A stretch of DNA of 64,000 nucleotides from Monosporascus cannonballus (Eukaryota; Ascomycota; Sordariomycetes; Xylariales): assembly GCA_004154925.1 (NCBI GenBank), contig QJNS01000031.1:124001-188000 (forward strand), written 5' to 3'. Positions 48,180 to 60,054 of this stretch are shown here, in pieces. The position numbers and the translations under genes are program-made. Below the pieces are notes generated by a model. That model was not told the origin of the DNA. It searched no databases and saw nothing but the letters and a program-made list of their open reading frames with translations. The stretch's first letter is position 1; each line of letters starts with the position of its first letter.

Positions 48180-48553
48180 TATTATAACCTAATAAGCTCC
48201 GGCCTTAAGAAACGGTTAAACCAGAATTATACGGATTACCTACGGATTACGTAATAATAATTATTATTAAGCCAGTAATTATTAATAATCAAAGATAATC
48301 CTAAACGATGATAATTGTTATCGGTTACGTAATTATCAATAATTAAAACCAAAAAAGGAAAATATATATACTTATTATTTCCATAGTTTAAATAATTTCA
48401 ATTTGCAATATAATATTGTTATCTAAGGCACCCTTAGAATTACGAGACGTAATATAATTACTGTATTTATTGCTCAGATTCCCACGATACTCCTGCCAAC
48501 ATAAACCCATACGACTAAGATTTAATAGTTGGTTAAACCGCCTAGCCGTCACA
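48180..48553 (+). repeat. 3' LTR of F2
   Basis: 374 bp, inner start tattataacc, outer end gccgtcaca. The outer 130 bp (about 48420-48553) are almost unmutated while the corresponding part of the 5' LTR is nearly all A+T. Confidence 0.92.
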
Positions 48554-50090
48554 TTACGCCGATCGAAAAAGAATCGATTATCGACCGAATCCTGAACCTA
48601 AATACGCGAATATTTTTTATCCGGCGTTGACATATTAACAACATCTCAAATTTGTTAATTGTATAATACGTTGCGAAATACGTCGGAATTAATTAGGTAT
48701 TTAATTTTGTTTAACATTAAAAACAGTTTAAAATGTATTTAAATCGAAAAATAAATTACTAAAAGGTTGTATATAAAAATCTAAAAGTATTTCCCAAATA
48801 GTTTTACCTTATTCGGGTTATAGTTATTAAATAAAATATCGCAGAATAAAATAATTATAATTTTGATTATATAAGGTTTTTAATACGCTTTTTTATAACG
48901 ACAAATATGGTTATTATAAAAACGAAAAACGTGGAAAACCGAAAAAGACAGAATAAAAGAATCGGGAATATTTTATAATATTATAAATCATTAATTTTCA
49001 AGGTTAGACCTTAACTATATTTGTTATTCTTACTGAAAAAAACTACCCTTTTTGCTAGTTCACCGATAACATATTTTTATCTGATGAAAAATCTATTATA
49101 AGCGAACATGGCTGGATAATAAATAACCTAAATTTAAAATATATTAAGCATTTCGATAAATAGATTAATATGTGTCTTAAAAATTCGAAATGTTTTTTAT
49201 TCTCGACGGCTAAGAAATTTATTATTCGATCAAAATCGAAAAACACTGTCAAATTGACGATATTATCATATTTTGCATACCTGCTTATTCCTTTTATCGG
49301 CTCCAACTTTTCGATATATTTTAATTTTCCGTATTAAAACGCGCGTATTTGTTTTAAATCGAAAATCTTGTACAATAATACGTTTTCCATATTACTAAGG
49401 AAAATTCTGTGGCCGGTTTTAATAACCCGTTTAAAGCTCCTATAACATCGGATAATATCAAATCCGGATTCGCAAAAACTAAAATTGTTTTATTCGATCC
49501 TGATAAGGTCCTTTCGGAACTTAAAGTTTTGGTTATACTTATATCAACCGTTTTGCCGTTTACCTTTATTAATTCCGCTATTTTTCTATATGCAAAAACT
49601 CTGAGAAATATTATTAAAACGATTTAACCGGAACGGTATTTGCAAAAAAAGAAAAAGAAAACAAAAAAATAAAAAAGAAAATTAAAAATCAAAAATCATT
49701 GGGGCAACTTGTTCACATAAAGAATTATATCGGTGACTTTTTTTAACACAAAGCAACTTATTACTTCTATACGAAAACGTTCTTTTGCGGGAAAAATCGG
49801 TTACTTACGTAAAACGAACTATATTCTTGGTAAACGCCGAAGAACTAAACATAACCGTTTTTTAAAAAAAGAATACTTATTATAAAGGAAGTACAAGCTT
49901 TTTTAATTACGAAAAAAATAATAATGAACAATTACAACTAATAATAGCTAAAGGTGGTCGTTATTAGAAAATTGAGACGAAAAACGAAAATATGGGATTT
50001 GTAGCAAGCCTGGACAAAATACGAGTATTTGTAAAAAAGTTATAAAGACGTCTAGCGATAAAGAAGTTAATTAGTTTGAACTAATTTATG
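48554..50090 (+). pseudogene. Fot1/pogo transposase of G1, main part
   Basis: CENP-B-like second helix-turn-helix near 48560-48720 (IIDRILNLNTR; KYVGIN-x-VFNFV). DDE domain: first Asp in YNFDYIRF at 48865-48867, second in FFILDG at 49205-49207, third in LQLFDI at 49313-49315. Second and third are separated by exactly 35 residues (DD35D, typical of Fot1). Then ITSDNIKSGFAKT, VLFDPDKVLSELKV (49440-49545), a family-typical C-terminal block. Near 50000-50050 KYGICSKPGQNTSICKK resembles a CCHC knuckle with His changed to Gln. All three catalytic Asp survive, but the frame has stops and F2 splits the gene. Confidence 0.85.
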
Positions 50091-50123
50091 GCGTTATGTT
50101 TAACTTATTTAACTTTGTTATCG

Positions 50124-50179
50124 AGAAATGCTAAAAACTATCAGAAAAGCTTATATATCGAGAAATCTTCTATAACACG
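50124..50179 (-). repeat. Right terminal inverted repeat of G1
   Basis: Inverse of 41393-41449; inner end gaaatgctaaaaac, outer end ataacacg. Confidence 0.65.
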
Positions 50180-50770
50180 TTATATTATTATATTATATAT
50201 ATTAATATAAAATTTCATATATATGAAATATCATTATTTACTAAAATATGTTTTATTATAAACTAATTATGTTATACTTTAATATACATTTAATTTTTTT
50301 ACTTTTGTTTAAAATAAGATTATTTATAAAGTTTTTAAAATATTATAAAATATAGTTTTAATAATTCAAACAAAAAGGAATATTTAACGTTTATTATAAT
50401 TCATATAAATTTTATTTAACTTCGGTATGTTATATGAAATGTATAAAAGCTTATTATATAATATATTAATTTATTGATAGTTTTGATTATTAAAACAAAT
50501 TATATTTCAATTTTACAAAAATCATTTTAAAATTATTAAACAATTCTTAAAAACGTTTAATTACAAGAAATATTTTAATATTTAAAAAGTATTAGGTATT
50601 TATATTGTACATTTTGAATTCTTTATAAATATGAATATTTGTATATATAATGTTTACATTTATATAATATATTTTATTTTAATATTATATTTTAATTTTA
50701 ATTTTAGTTTCTAGCGATATTAATATTAATATAATATTATTTATTTTAATCATTATTTACAATAAAATAA
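50180..50770. other. AT-rich interval between G1 and G2
   Basis: About 590 bp of very A+T-rich sequence like 33056-34544, with few CpG and no recognisable frame. Probably the continuation of the tract in which F1 and G1 sit. Confidence 0.5.
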
Positions 50771-52606
50771 TAACGTATTACATGAGTTCGGGACTTGAAT
50801 ACATTCGCAAGCTATTTTTTATTTATATCCCGATTTCCAACTTTGAATATATATTATTTAATACTAATTATATGGAAGGTTTTATAAAAAGATAAGTATA
50901 AATGTAGCCGTTTAAGCGCAAAAGTATATTCCGAAACTTAGTTATGAAAGGTTTAGTAAAAAATATAATATCGTTAAAACGACCTTAAAATCTCAACATC
51001 ACAGTAAACGCGCCCGAACCGACATTATCTCTAATTTGTAAAAATTAACGCCGACAGAAAGAAATCGATTATCGCACAGATTGTTAACCTAAATACTCGA
51101 ATATTTCTTATCCGGCGTCAGTACGTTAAAAATATGGCAAATTTACTACTTATGTAACGTTTTGCGGAATACGTCGGAGTTAACTAAATATTTAACTTTG
51201 TTAAACGACAAGAAAATTTTGAACCGCGTTTATATCGTAAGCTAAATTACCAAAGGATTTCATACAAAAATACATATATATTTCGAACATATTTTAAACC
51301 CATCCGAGGAATAATCGTAAAATAGGATATTGCAAAAATATATTTATAATTTTAACGAAACAAAACTTTTACCATGGCGTTTTACAATAATTAACATAAT
51401 TAATATTAACGTTAAAATACGTAAAAAATCTTAATAAACCCAATAAGAAAATCGGAAATAGTTTACGGAAATATAAGTCGTTAACTTTCAAAGTTAGGCT
51501 TTACTTTTATTTACTATCCTTATCGAAAAAAGTACCTTTTTCGTTAATTCGCTAATAACTTATTTCCATCTAATTCAAAATTTATTATAAGAGAAAACGG
51601 CATAATAATAAATAAACTAAATTTAAAATAAATTAAGAATATTAAAAAGTATATTAAAACGCGTACTAAAAATTCGAAATATCTTTTTGTCCTTAATAAT
51701 TACGAAAATTACTATTTAATCGAATTGGAAAAATACTGCTAAGTTAACGATATTATTATACTTTATATACCTTCCCATTCATTTTATTAATTTCAGCCTT
51801 TTTACGAACCTTATTTTTTCGTATTAAAACGTACGTATTCGCTTTATATCAAAAGTTTTATACGGCGGTATATTACTTACATTACCAAGAACAATTTTAT
51901 CGCCGGCTTTCGTAACGCGCTGAAAACTGCTATAACGACCGAAAATATTAAATCCTGATTCGCAAAAACGGGACTTGTTTTATTCGATCTTTATCGCGTC
52001 CTTTCCGAATTAAATGTTCCAGTAATATTTACACCAATTATTTCACCGCTTACTTTTATCAATTTCGTTATTTTTCTATTTATAAAATCCTTTAAGAATA
52101 TTGTTAAAGCGATTCGACAGGAACGTTATTTGCAAATAAAAAAACAAATAAAACAAATAAAAAATAAAAAACCACCAAGGTAATTCGTTAATAAAAATAA
52201 TTAAAGCGATTAATTTTTTAATAAAACATAATTTAATACTTTAGCATAAAAGTGGTATTTCAAAAGAAAAAAACGGTTATTTAGGCAACACAAAATACAT
52301 TCTTAATAAACGCAGAAAACCTAAAACTAAACGATTTTTAAAAAAGTAATATTTACTAAAAATGAAATATAACCTTTTATAGTTACGAAAAGAAAGCAAA
52401 AATAATTAATTACAGTTAATGACGGCTATAGGTAATGGTTAAAAAAGGGCTTAGGCGAAAAACCGGAAATATAATGGTTGCGGCAAGCCGAGATATAATG
52501 CGCGTATTTGCGAAAAAGATATAAAGCTACCTAACAATAAAAAATCCTACTAGTTTAAATTAATGTAATATGTTATGGTTAATTAATTTGAAGGTGTTAT
52601 TACGAC
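50771..52606 (+). mobile_element. Fot1/pogo-type transposon G2, right end truncated
   Basis: Second copy of the G family. A possible left terminal repeat begins near 50777 (acgtattacatgag against cgtgttatagaag of G1). Homology to G1 runs to about 52606 (gtgttat), after which Gypsy RT sequence of H starts; the right terminal repeat is missing. Confidence 0.7.
50895..52545 (+). pseudogene. Fot1/pogo transposase of G2
   Basis: N-terminal Psq-type helix-turn-helix: FSKKYNIVKTTLKSQHHSK near 50950-51010, then NLQKLTPTE and a RIFLIRRQYVKNMANLL block. Second catalytic Asp lost: LFVLNNYENYY at about 51683-51715 (GAC to AAT). The third is replaced in QPFYEP. C-terminal block near 51950-52010 reads KSFAKTGLVLFDLYRVLSEL in approximate frame. 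At about 52470-52515 YNGCGKPRYNARICEKD is a CCHC knuckle (CX2CX4HX4C) with Cys and His to Tyr. Dead copy. Confidence 0.75.
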
Positions 52607-53739
52607 GTACCAATTAATCATAATTATTTCCTAAAAAATATACAAAATCTTATATCTGTCAATTTCGACGATATATTTATTTATTCGGAAGTCTTGTTTT
52701 AAAAAAGCAGAATAAATAATATATTTCATTCTTTAAAATTTAAATAATGTGAATATATAAAATAATCGGCGGAAAAGTATAAAGCCTATTTCAAAATTAC
52801 CTTTCTTATGATTTATCTTTATTTTCGATGAAATTTATATTCAAAACGTTAAAACAAACATAATTAATAACTGGCTAATTTTTAATAAAAGAAATATTAC
52901 GAATACCTGTCAAATTTTAAGATTTATTAATTATAGCCGTAGTTAAATTAAAACATATAAAAACATAATTAAATTATTCATAACATTTATTCTTACGAAA
53001 TTTGTTTAAAAGTTTAATATTTTTTAAAGAGAAATAAAGAAAAAATAAGACGTTAAAACCAGAATTATTAAAATATAAGTATTAATATTTCTTAATGACG
53101 ACAAAAACCTTTTTTAAAAATAAATATTTCGAATTATACTTTAAACGTTATTTTGAAATAAGAAAAAGAATATAAAAATTAATCTTTAATAATGTTTTAA
53201 TATAAACCATTACAAATCTTAAATTTAAAAGGCTTTATTTGTAATAAAATATTATGATTAATTATGAATATCTTCAGTAAAATAAAAGTCTTTTTAGCGA
53301 AATTTTAAAAGGCCTTGGCATCTATTTAAAATATAAAAGTTTTATTCGGTCCATAAAATTATAAAATATTTGATTAAAGATATAGAATTTACACAACTTT
53401 TAACTTAAAATCTAAATTTAAAATTTTTTTCTTAAGAATAACGACAAATATTAGCGGATATTTTAAATTACAAATATATCTATAATTTTAAAGGTTTTAA
53501 AAATATTATAATATTTATACAATACCGAAAACGATATTTTATAGCTATATAAATATTAATAATATTCACTTTTAAATATATAACATATTTTTAAACTTTT
53601 TATAAAGCAACAAAAACTGGAAAAGTTTAAATAATTCAAAAGAACAATTTCAAAATTAACGGTTATATTGTAAAAGATTTATGTTGTTTAAAAGAATTAA
53701 AAACATTGTATCAGAAAACTTAATATAAATATGATAATA

Positions 53740-53850
53740 TGCAGAGCTAGTCCTTATAAAGTGGATTAGGGTGTCCAAACTCTAATTGGGGGTTTGGAAT
53801 TGCTGATCTTTTGGTCTTGTAATTAGCGTCGTATCCTCGCTTATCTTACA
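53740..53850. repeat. Left terminal repeat of the TRIM-like element
   Basis: Contains an imperfect palindrome around tccaaactctaattgggggt that is near perfect in the right copy, and shares tagtccttataa with the start of family-A LTRs. Confidence 0.7.
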
Positions 53851-54141
53851 ATTATTCCAAACCCCCAATTGGGTGCATCTGCCAGTCCGTGCGCTACCCG
53901 CCGGAGGCTCAAAAGTCTAGGGTTCGATTCTCCAAAGGAGCGGCTGCCAAAAGCCTAAAAGAAAGTTAAGAAGCAGATCGAAAAGAAATCCAATCGCTAA
54001 TAAGGGACGGTATTAAGTGGTAACAACGGCCGCGCAATATGCTCACAGGGCGCAGTAAAGCCTTGGGGGTTCGATACCTTAGCATAAGCCTCTGAAGTCG
54101 GGATAACTTTACTAAAAAAAGGGGGAGTAGTTATAATTATA

Positions 54142-54251
54142 TGCACAGCTAGTCCTTATAAGGTGGATTAAGGTGTCCAAACCCCAATTAGGGGTTTGGA
54201 ATTGCTGACCTTTTGGTATTGTGGCTAGCGTCGCACCTTCGTTATCTTATA
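54142..54251. repeat. Right terminal repeat of the TRIM-like element
   Basis: Contains the inverted repeat ccaaacccc-aatta-ggggtttgg at 54177-54199, a strong 9-bp hairpin. Ends gttatcttata. Confidence 0.7.
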
Positions 54252-55494
54252 ATAAACAGGCATCATAATTATCATAAACGTTTTAAAACCGCTAAATATT
54301 TATAATAAAGATATGATTTTCTAATATTATAAATAATAATTAAACAAATAACTAAAAATTATAATATTTATAAAAAAACCTATGTAAACTGTTACAACTT
54401 TAAAGTTTACTATAATTTATAAATATTTTTAGTAAAATATATTAATTAATTACTTTAACACTTTATTAGTTATTTACCTTTATTGAAAATCCGTATTACT
54501 AAAATCGAATACGATAAATAAATGCAATTATCGATAGATTTATTAAATATATATATTTTTTATTTTTTTAAATAATATAACAGTATACAAATAAGGTTAC
54601 GTTTTTATTAGAAATTATCTTAATAAAAATAAAATGTTAAAAAAGATTGTTTTTAATAAAAATACGATTTTAAGTTTAAATACAACGTCTATTTTAAAAC
54701 GATTTAATACAAAATTTAGCTTTTTGATAACACATTATTCCAAAGTAGAAAAATAAATAAACCAAATAAATTAAACGTTAAAATAACTTACTAAATGTTA
54801 TAGTAATTATTAATAAACAGCTTATGTAAAACCGTTATTAAAAATATAAATAAGTAATAATAAATTAATTAACGAAGATATAAACGTGTTTTTACATATA
54901 CTAATATACAGGCAAAATATAAAAAACAGATAACGGATTTTTAAATATATTAATAACCAAAATCGAAAGGATATAAACATATTTGTATTTTGAAATACAA
55001 TTTCTCTAGCTAAAAAACAACTTTATTAACACAAAATAAGGTTTATATATTATGCTAAAAGCAAAAGGTAACTTTTAATATCTTATAAATTACAATCAAA
55101 AAAACCTAAACTTATAATATATTGTAAAATTGTTCAGGCTATTTGAAGTTAATTATATTTTTGTCACAACTAATTTTCAATTATTGCTTTCTAAAACTAT
55201 AAAAATATTTTTTATTTTTTACATTTCTTTCCTAAAATCAAAACTTAAAAACGCCTTTTCGAAAACAAATTTTAAAATTTAAAAAGAAAACATTAGAAAA
55301 TATAAAATATAAAAATTTTAAACCTTGAAAAATTTAAAAGTAAAATTTCAAATTTCATTAATTAAATAAAATACTTAAAGAAAAAAATACTCAAAAGTTT
55401 TATAAGGATTTTGCGAATTCAAAAAGCTTAATTAAATCGTATTACTGTTAAAATTTGAACTAGCCGTTTCCAAGGAAATTTAAAGTACGGATAA

Positions 55495-55693
55495 TGATAA
55501 AAGAACATAGCCGTTACGAGAATACGACTGATAGCCGACTAGTCGCCGATCTACCTACTAGTATAAATCCACCGTGTAGCAGCAAGTGGAAGATGCCAGA
55601 TAAAAGTAACCTAATATATTTACTGCTTGAAATATGCTTTGCAATTAGTTAAAGATTACATTAATCTAGCCCGTAATTATTTATTATCTTACA
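55495..55693 (+). repeat. Solo LTR of family A inserted in H
   Basis: 199 bp, TGATAAAAGAACATAG to ATCTTACA, flanked by gataa (55490-55494) and aataa (55694-55698), a 5-bp duplication with one G-to-A. H continues on both sides in alignment with element C, proving insertion. Only moderately RIPped. Confidence 0.88.
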
Positions 55694-55698
55694 AATAA

Positions 55699-56340
55699 TA
55701 TTCCAAATTAAAATTCTAAATTTAGGTCTTTTTAATCGAAAAAGATAAAGGTTTTCGTTATAGCAATCATTTTTATTATAAACTATGCTTATTTGACCTT
55801 CATTTTATACCGCTTATCTTTTAACCGTTTTTTCCTTTTTAATTAATTCAATTTATATCCTTTTTAATATTCTTAAAGAAGTTTTGTTAAAACATTTAAT
55901 CATAATTAAAGGTGTTTTAATTTATTAATAAATTCTATCTTTTTTGCAGCTTTTTAATACGTTATTAAAATATTTTTTATTTAACGTTATTTATTTTCCA
56001 CTTTAAAACGTATTTGGCTAATTTTCGTTAAAAGATTTATATTTAATACATTACCAAACGAAAGTGAATAAAGGATATATAGATTATAACTTAGAAACCC
56101 AATTAAAAAAATAATGTATATCTTAAAACGAATTAAATTGGAATAATAAACGATTTAAAACATAAATCTTTTATTAAAACCGGGATAATTATTACTGAAT
56201 TCGCATCAATTTAAGCAAAGCTATTTTTGATTTTCAAATATGATTTTGTATAATAAAATGAATAAAAAGATGTTAAAAAGACTTTTTCGAAAGGGTTATA
56301 TACAGTTTGTATTTTTAAAATAGAAATTATCAAAAAAGAA
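55699..56340 (-). pseudogene. Antisense gene remnant of H
   Basis: Collinear with C's antisense gene; for example the block complementary to ctaaatttaggtctttttaatcg at 55705-55740 corresponds to C's AFFDWNAIRVNL coding part. The family-A solo LTR separates it from its C-terminal end. Too degraded to read the Cys cluster. Confidence 0.45.
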
Positions 56341-56346
56341 AATCAA

Positions 56347-56751
56347 TATTACGAAAATAAAAGCTTCAATTTTGTATATATTTTTAAAGGCTTAAAGTTA
56401 AAACGTAACGGTTAAATTTCGGCTAAAACTTCTTAACCATTTTTACACTTTAAGTAATCTAAGTAATTTAATTAAATTATATATATTATATAGATATGGA
56501 ATATATTTTTAAAAAGAAATATACATTAAATAGATTCCTTATAAAACTAGCCATTTGCTTAAATTTTCGTTTTGTAATTATTAACTTAAGCCGTTAAATA
56601 AAATTATTATTTTTGAATGTACCAAAAAGTTCGGAAATCGTTTTAATGAATAAGCTTATAAATAATTCTTTGCTATAGTATTACCTGCAAATTAAACCTA
56701 TTTTCGAGTACTACCTATATTTTTAAATATTTATATAACAGATTCGTTATA
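56347..56751 (+). repeat. 3' LTR of H (family D)
   Basis: 405 bp, tattacgaaaat to attcgttata, aligned along its length with the reverse complement of D's LTR and with C's 3' LTR (403 bp). Confidence 0.75.
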
Positions 56752-59583
56752 TAAATATGATAGTTTTTAACAGTTTAATAAGGTATTACTTAATCGTTAA
56801 ATCTGTGTATTGTAATCGTATATAGCTATTTAAAGAGATATACCTATGTTTTTGTTAATTAATATATTATAAGTTACTTCAGTTATAAATTAATGTTTCA
56901 AATTTATAATTTCAAAAGTAAAGGAATATAATTTTAAAAGTATTATTTTAAAATTAAATTCTATTATTTCATTTCGCAATTCGTTTTATGATAAGAAGCC
57001 TTCGAAAATTTATGTTAATACATATTTTTAAGGAAAAAACTGGGGCTATATTTAAACATGAACAGCTTAATTTTATTAAAAACGACTTTTCTTTTAGCAC
57101 TTGATATATATTAAAATAATATTTGATACGAAGATAAGGTAATTATTTTGTAGCCGTATTTCCTTTTAAATTTAAAAAGGTTTTATATTTAAGAAGTTTA
57201 AAAGTAGTTATTCAAATTATATTATATTAAATCCCAGTAAGTTTGTTGTGGAATTAAGTTAAAATAAAAATAAAATTTCAAATTGTAGTATTTTAAGCTG
57301 TGTTAAAAATATTAATAAGTTAAAGTAATATGTAAGGTTTGTAACGAGTCATTTTGATCTTATTACAAATGTTATAAGTTTTAATAACCTTTTTAATTAT
57401 TTGGCACAACTTCGAAAAAACAGTATTTCTTTTATCACCGCGTGATAGTTTTAAAGAATCTTCAATATCTGTATAATAAATGTTTATGAAATCCTTTTAC
57501 TAATTATTTTCGTTGGCTTTTAAAAAGACAGATTTCGCGGTAATACAGCAATTAATATTTTAATAACTTTTTTAATTATTGGTCTTTTTTCTAGTTTTTT
57601 TTTGTTTTATGAAAGTTTTGGAACCGTATTAAAAGTTCGAAAACTAGTTTCTTTTAACATTTCGTATATCTATATATTATTACTTTTATTATATTGTAGG
57701 AATAAAAATTTCTGAGGCGTTTATATATATAATCCTCTTTCCAATTAACAATATTCTCTTAAATAGATTTTTACTATTATATATTTTAAAATTTAATCTG
57801 GATAAGAAATTAATGAATTTTTATAGTGTTTATTTAGTTTATATGTCCTTGTAAATCTAATAAGTTTTTTATAATTTAAACAAATTTTTGCAGAATTTTA
57901 AATATCGTTAAAAGAACTTTTTATTTCTTACAAGCATTAACAACTATTTATAAATTTTTATCATAAATTAGATATTTGAAATTTAGGTTTCGCAATACTG
58001 TAAAATGATAATTTATTAAATATTCCTTTTCTTTTTTTTTCTATTATTTTAAAATATGGTTTAAATCGTAATATCAAATATTACTTTTTACACTTTTTTT
58101 TTCTTGCGGTTAAATAATCTTATTCTTAGTATTTTTATAATTGCGTTTTTAAAGTGTTAAAAGTTTTTTTTGAATATTTTTTCAAAAACTGGAATTTTTA
58201 ATATATATTTTAAAAAAGGTTTAACAAATAATTTCATCATGTGTTTATATCCTTTATTCAGATTACATACGGAATGGATAAATTTAAAATTTATTAGATA
58301 ATCGAAATATTCCCTTTATTCGTGATAAATTCATTTTGAATTATTTTCAATTTAAAATGTTAAAGTGAAATCGATCCGGATCTGAAATAACTCTTAAGAA
58401 ATTTAGTTGCTAGGCCTGTTATATATTTTTTGCTAGGCTATTTCAGATATTTGTATTATTTAAAGTAAAAATATCTATAATATTTTGATTTTGTCCGTTT
58501 TTTAACGCTTTTAAATATATATATATATCGTGGAAATATATAAATACAAAGTTATCAAAAATATTTTGAAAGTTATTATAATTAATAATTAAAAGCTTAC
58601 CGAGATATAAAATACCTTTGTAAATACAACGTCATATTTTGAATTTTCGAATAATATTTTAAAAAAATCGTTTTTTTATTTTTCTTTTTCGCTTATTCCA
58701 ATACATCAGTGGCGGTTGCGAAATTTCAATATGATAAATTATGTCGTTTTATTAAATCTTGTGAAATAAGTTTTTCAAACCTTCAAGATATTTATTTATA
58801 ATTAACTATATATCGATAAATCAGATATACGTCTCAATTGATCTTTTATTTACTTTTCTGAAACTTAAATACTATAAACACAAAATAACTCGTCTAACGG
58901 TTTAAAAGCTAAATACTGTTTTTTAAATTTTATTGTGTATATTTCTACAATGTTTCCATTTTTTTCGAATTTATTTAATAAATTTTATAACATTTTACTT
59001 GATAGGTTTTTCAACATATTATTTGTAAATCTTATTAATTATGTAATAATAATATATAAATTTGCTAATTTTAACTACATTTTAAATTTAAAGTATTTTC
59101 AATAGTATTATAACAATTTTATTCCACTTTTATACCTTTTTTAATTGCTTTAATTTATTCGTAGATTACAATTATAAAATTGAAATATTTTAAATTTATA
59201 TTTTATTTTCAAATATATATTATATGAAGCGCAAGGCATTTTTGAAATTTGTAAATATACATAAGACAGTTTTAATTTTTCGCAATATCTCTATATTTTA
59301 ATCATTAAATATGTATTTATTCATTAAATACAACTTATAAAATTTTAGCCTATGGTTTGTTTAAAACGAACCTGCCGTTCTTTTATATTTATTACTGAAA
59401 TTATATTACTTTTTATATAAAAATGGTTTATAATTTTAAAACCTTTATATTCGTATTAAAATAATTATATATAATTTCGTTTGTATTTCTATTACTATAT
59501 AACATTTTATATTAATAACCTTTTTAATGCTGTAACTAAAAAGGTTTTGAATATCTCTTTATCTTTTTAATAATATATTTAAT
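56752..59583 (-). mobile_element. Gypsy fragment D3 (family D)
   Basis: Minus-strand pol fragment, collinear with D from about 20330 to beyond 23000 (integrase, RT, protease side). It directly abuts H's 3' LTR at the left and the E' LTR at the right, with neither LTR of its own present. Heavily RIPped: no catalytic box can be read, although the RT zone near 58480-58620 aligns with D's 22080-22230. No other gene in this interval. Confidence 0.65.
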
Positions 59584-59981
59584 TATGACGGCTAGGCGGT
59601 TTAACCAACTATTAAACCTTAAGTCGACGGGTTTATGTTGGCAGAAATATCGTGGAAATCTGAGCAATAAATACAGTAACGTATTACATCTCGTAATGCC
59701 AAAGGTATCTTGGGTAACGATGTTATATTAATAAATGTTATAAGCTAAAGCTATTTAAATCATGGAAGTAAATAAACATATATATCCTTATTCCTTTAGC
59801 TGGATCACCATCAGCAAGTTGGTGATCCAGCTTATTAACTTATTACCAGTAAGTTAGTGATCCGGCTTATTGGCTTATTACCAATAAATTGGTGATTTAT
59901 TACGTAACTTGATTTACATAATTTTTTTGGCCTTGTCCGTTGCGACCGTTCTTGGAGGCCGTAATTTGTTAGGTCGTAATA
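59584..59981 (-). repeat. 3' LTR of E'
   Basis: 398 bp, RIP-altered tatgacggc start, ggtcgtaata end, then cgatttcctttttcc (complement of the polypurine tract, 59982-59996). The U3 part contains about 2.5 copies of a 35-bp repeat (59801-59893) with the motif agtaagttrgtgatcc, related to the 27-bp repeats of E. Confidence 0.85.
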
Positions 59982-60054
59982 CGATTTCCTTTTTCCTAAA
60001 ATCTTATCCTTAAGATTTTCTTTTCCTAGTAAGTTTTTTCCATATACCTTTAAT

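Larger units (their letters stand above)
41655..48553 (+). mobile_element. Gypsy chromovirus F2 (family E), full-length, nested in G1
   Basis: LTRs 41655-42029 (375 bp) and 48180-48553 (374 bp); perfect 5-bp target duplication ttacg at 41650-41654 and 48554-48558. Contains gag with a zinc knuckle, pol with chromodomain, antisense gene and polypurine tract. 6.9 kb. More RIPped internally than F1; RT box YLDN. Confidence 0.95.
41393..50179 (+). mobile_element. Fot1/pogo-type DNA transposon G1, split by F2
   Basis: Transposon body 41393-41649 plus 48554-50179 (about 1.9 kb without F2). Terminal inverted repeats of about 56 bp (41393-41449 and 50124-50179) share ttttcgagatatataag / cttatatatcgagaaa and gattttagca / tgctaaaaac. 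One transposase with DD35D spacing. F2 inserted in the N-terminal part of the transposase with duplication ttacg. Second copy of the family is G2. Confidence 0.85.
53740..54251. mobile_element. TRIM-like non-autonomous element, barely RIPped
   Basis: Two direct repeats, 53740-53850 (111 bp) and 54142-54251 (110 bp), about 90% alike, starting TGCA and ending ATCTTA(C/T)A, flank a 291-bp internal part without coding capacity. taata occurs at both outer edges (53735-53739; 54250-54254), a probable target duplication with a 1-2 bp end ambiguity. A purine run aaaaaaaggggga lies near 54113-54127. The internal part has two tRNA B-box-like strings (GGTTCGATTC 53921-53930; GGTTCGATACC 54068-54078). 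Base composition is near balanced, unlike everything around. Alternative: a SINE-like or tandem MITE insertion. Confidence 0.6.
52607..55480 (+). pseudogene. Degraded pol of H
   Basis: RT palm: box NFDD at 52661-52672 followed by IFIYS (Tyr to Asn, both Asp kept). RT thumb/RNase H zone near 52880-53000 matches C (ILRFINYS against ILRFANYI). The integrase zinc region is split by the TRIM-like element. Integrase core near 54515-54570 reads AIIDRFIKYIYF. Chromodomain remnant about 55250-55450. Strongly RIPped. Confidence 0.7.
52607..56751 (+). mobile_element. Gypsy element H (family D), 5'-truncated
   Basis: Plus-strand family-D element starting inside RT where G2 ends, followed by integrase, chromodomain, antisense gene and 3' LTR (56347-56751). 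Closest to element C. Carries two foreign insertions: the TRIM-like element at 53740-54251 and a family-A solo LTR at 55495-55693. The 5' half is absent. Confidence 0.8.

Noticed and set aside
49055..49306. 83-codon minus-strand open stretch
   Set aside because: Opposite strand of the G1 transposase DDE domain (LDG to LFDI), where the sense frame is clearly recognisable.
53881..54080. Possible tRNA genes (GGTTCGA strings in a G+C-rich island)
   Set aside because: No acceptor or T-stem pairing can be made around either string; treated as B-box-like parts of the TRIM-like element.
55495..55693. 3' LTR of the Gypsy element H
   Set aside because: It is a family-A LTR with its own target duplication (gataa/aataa), and H continues beyond it to a family-D LTR at 56347-56751; therefore a solo insertion.
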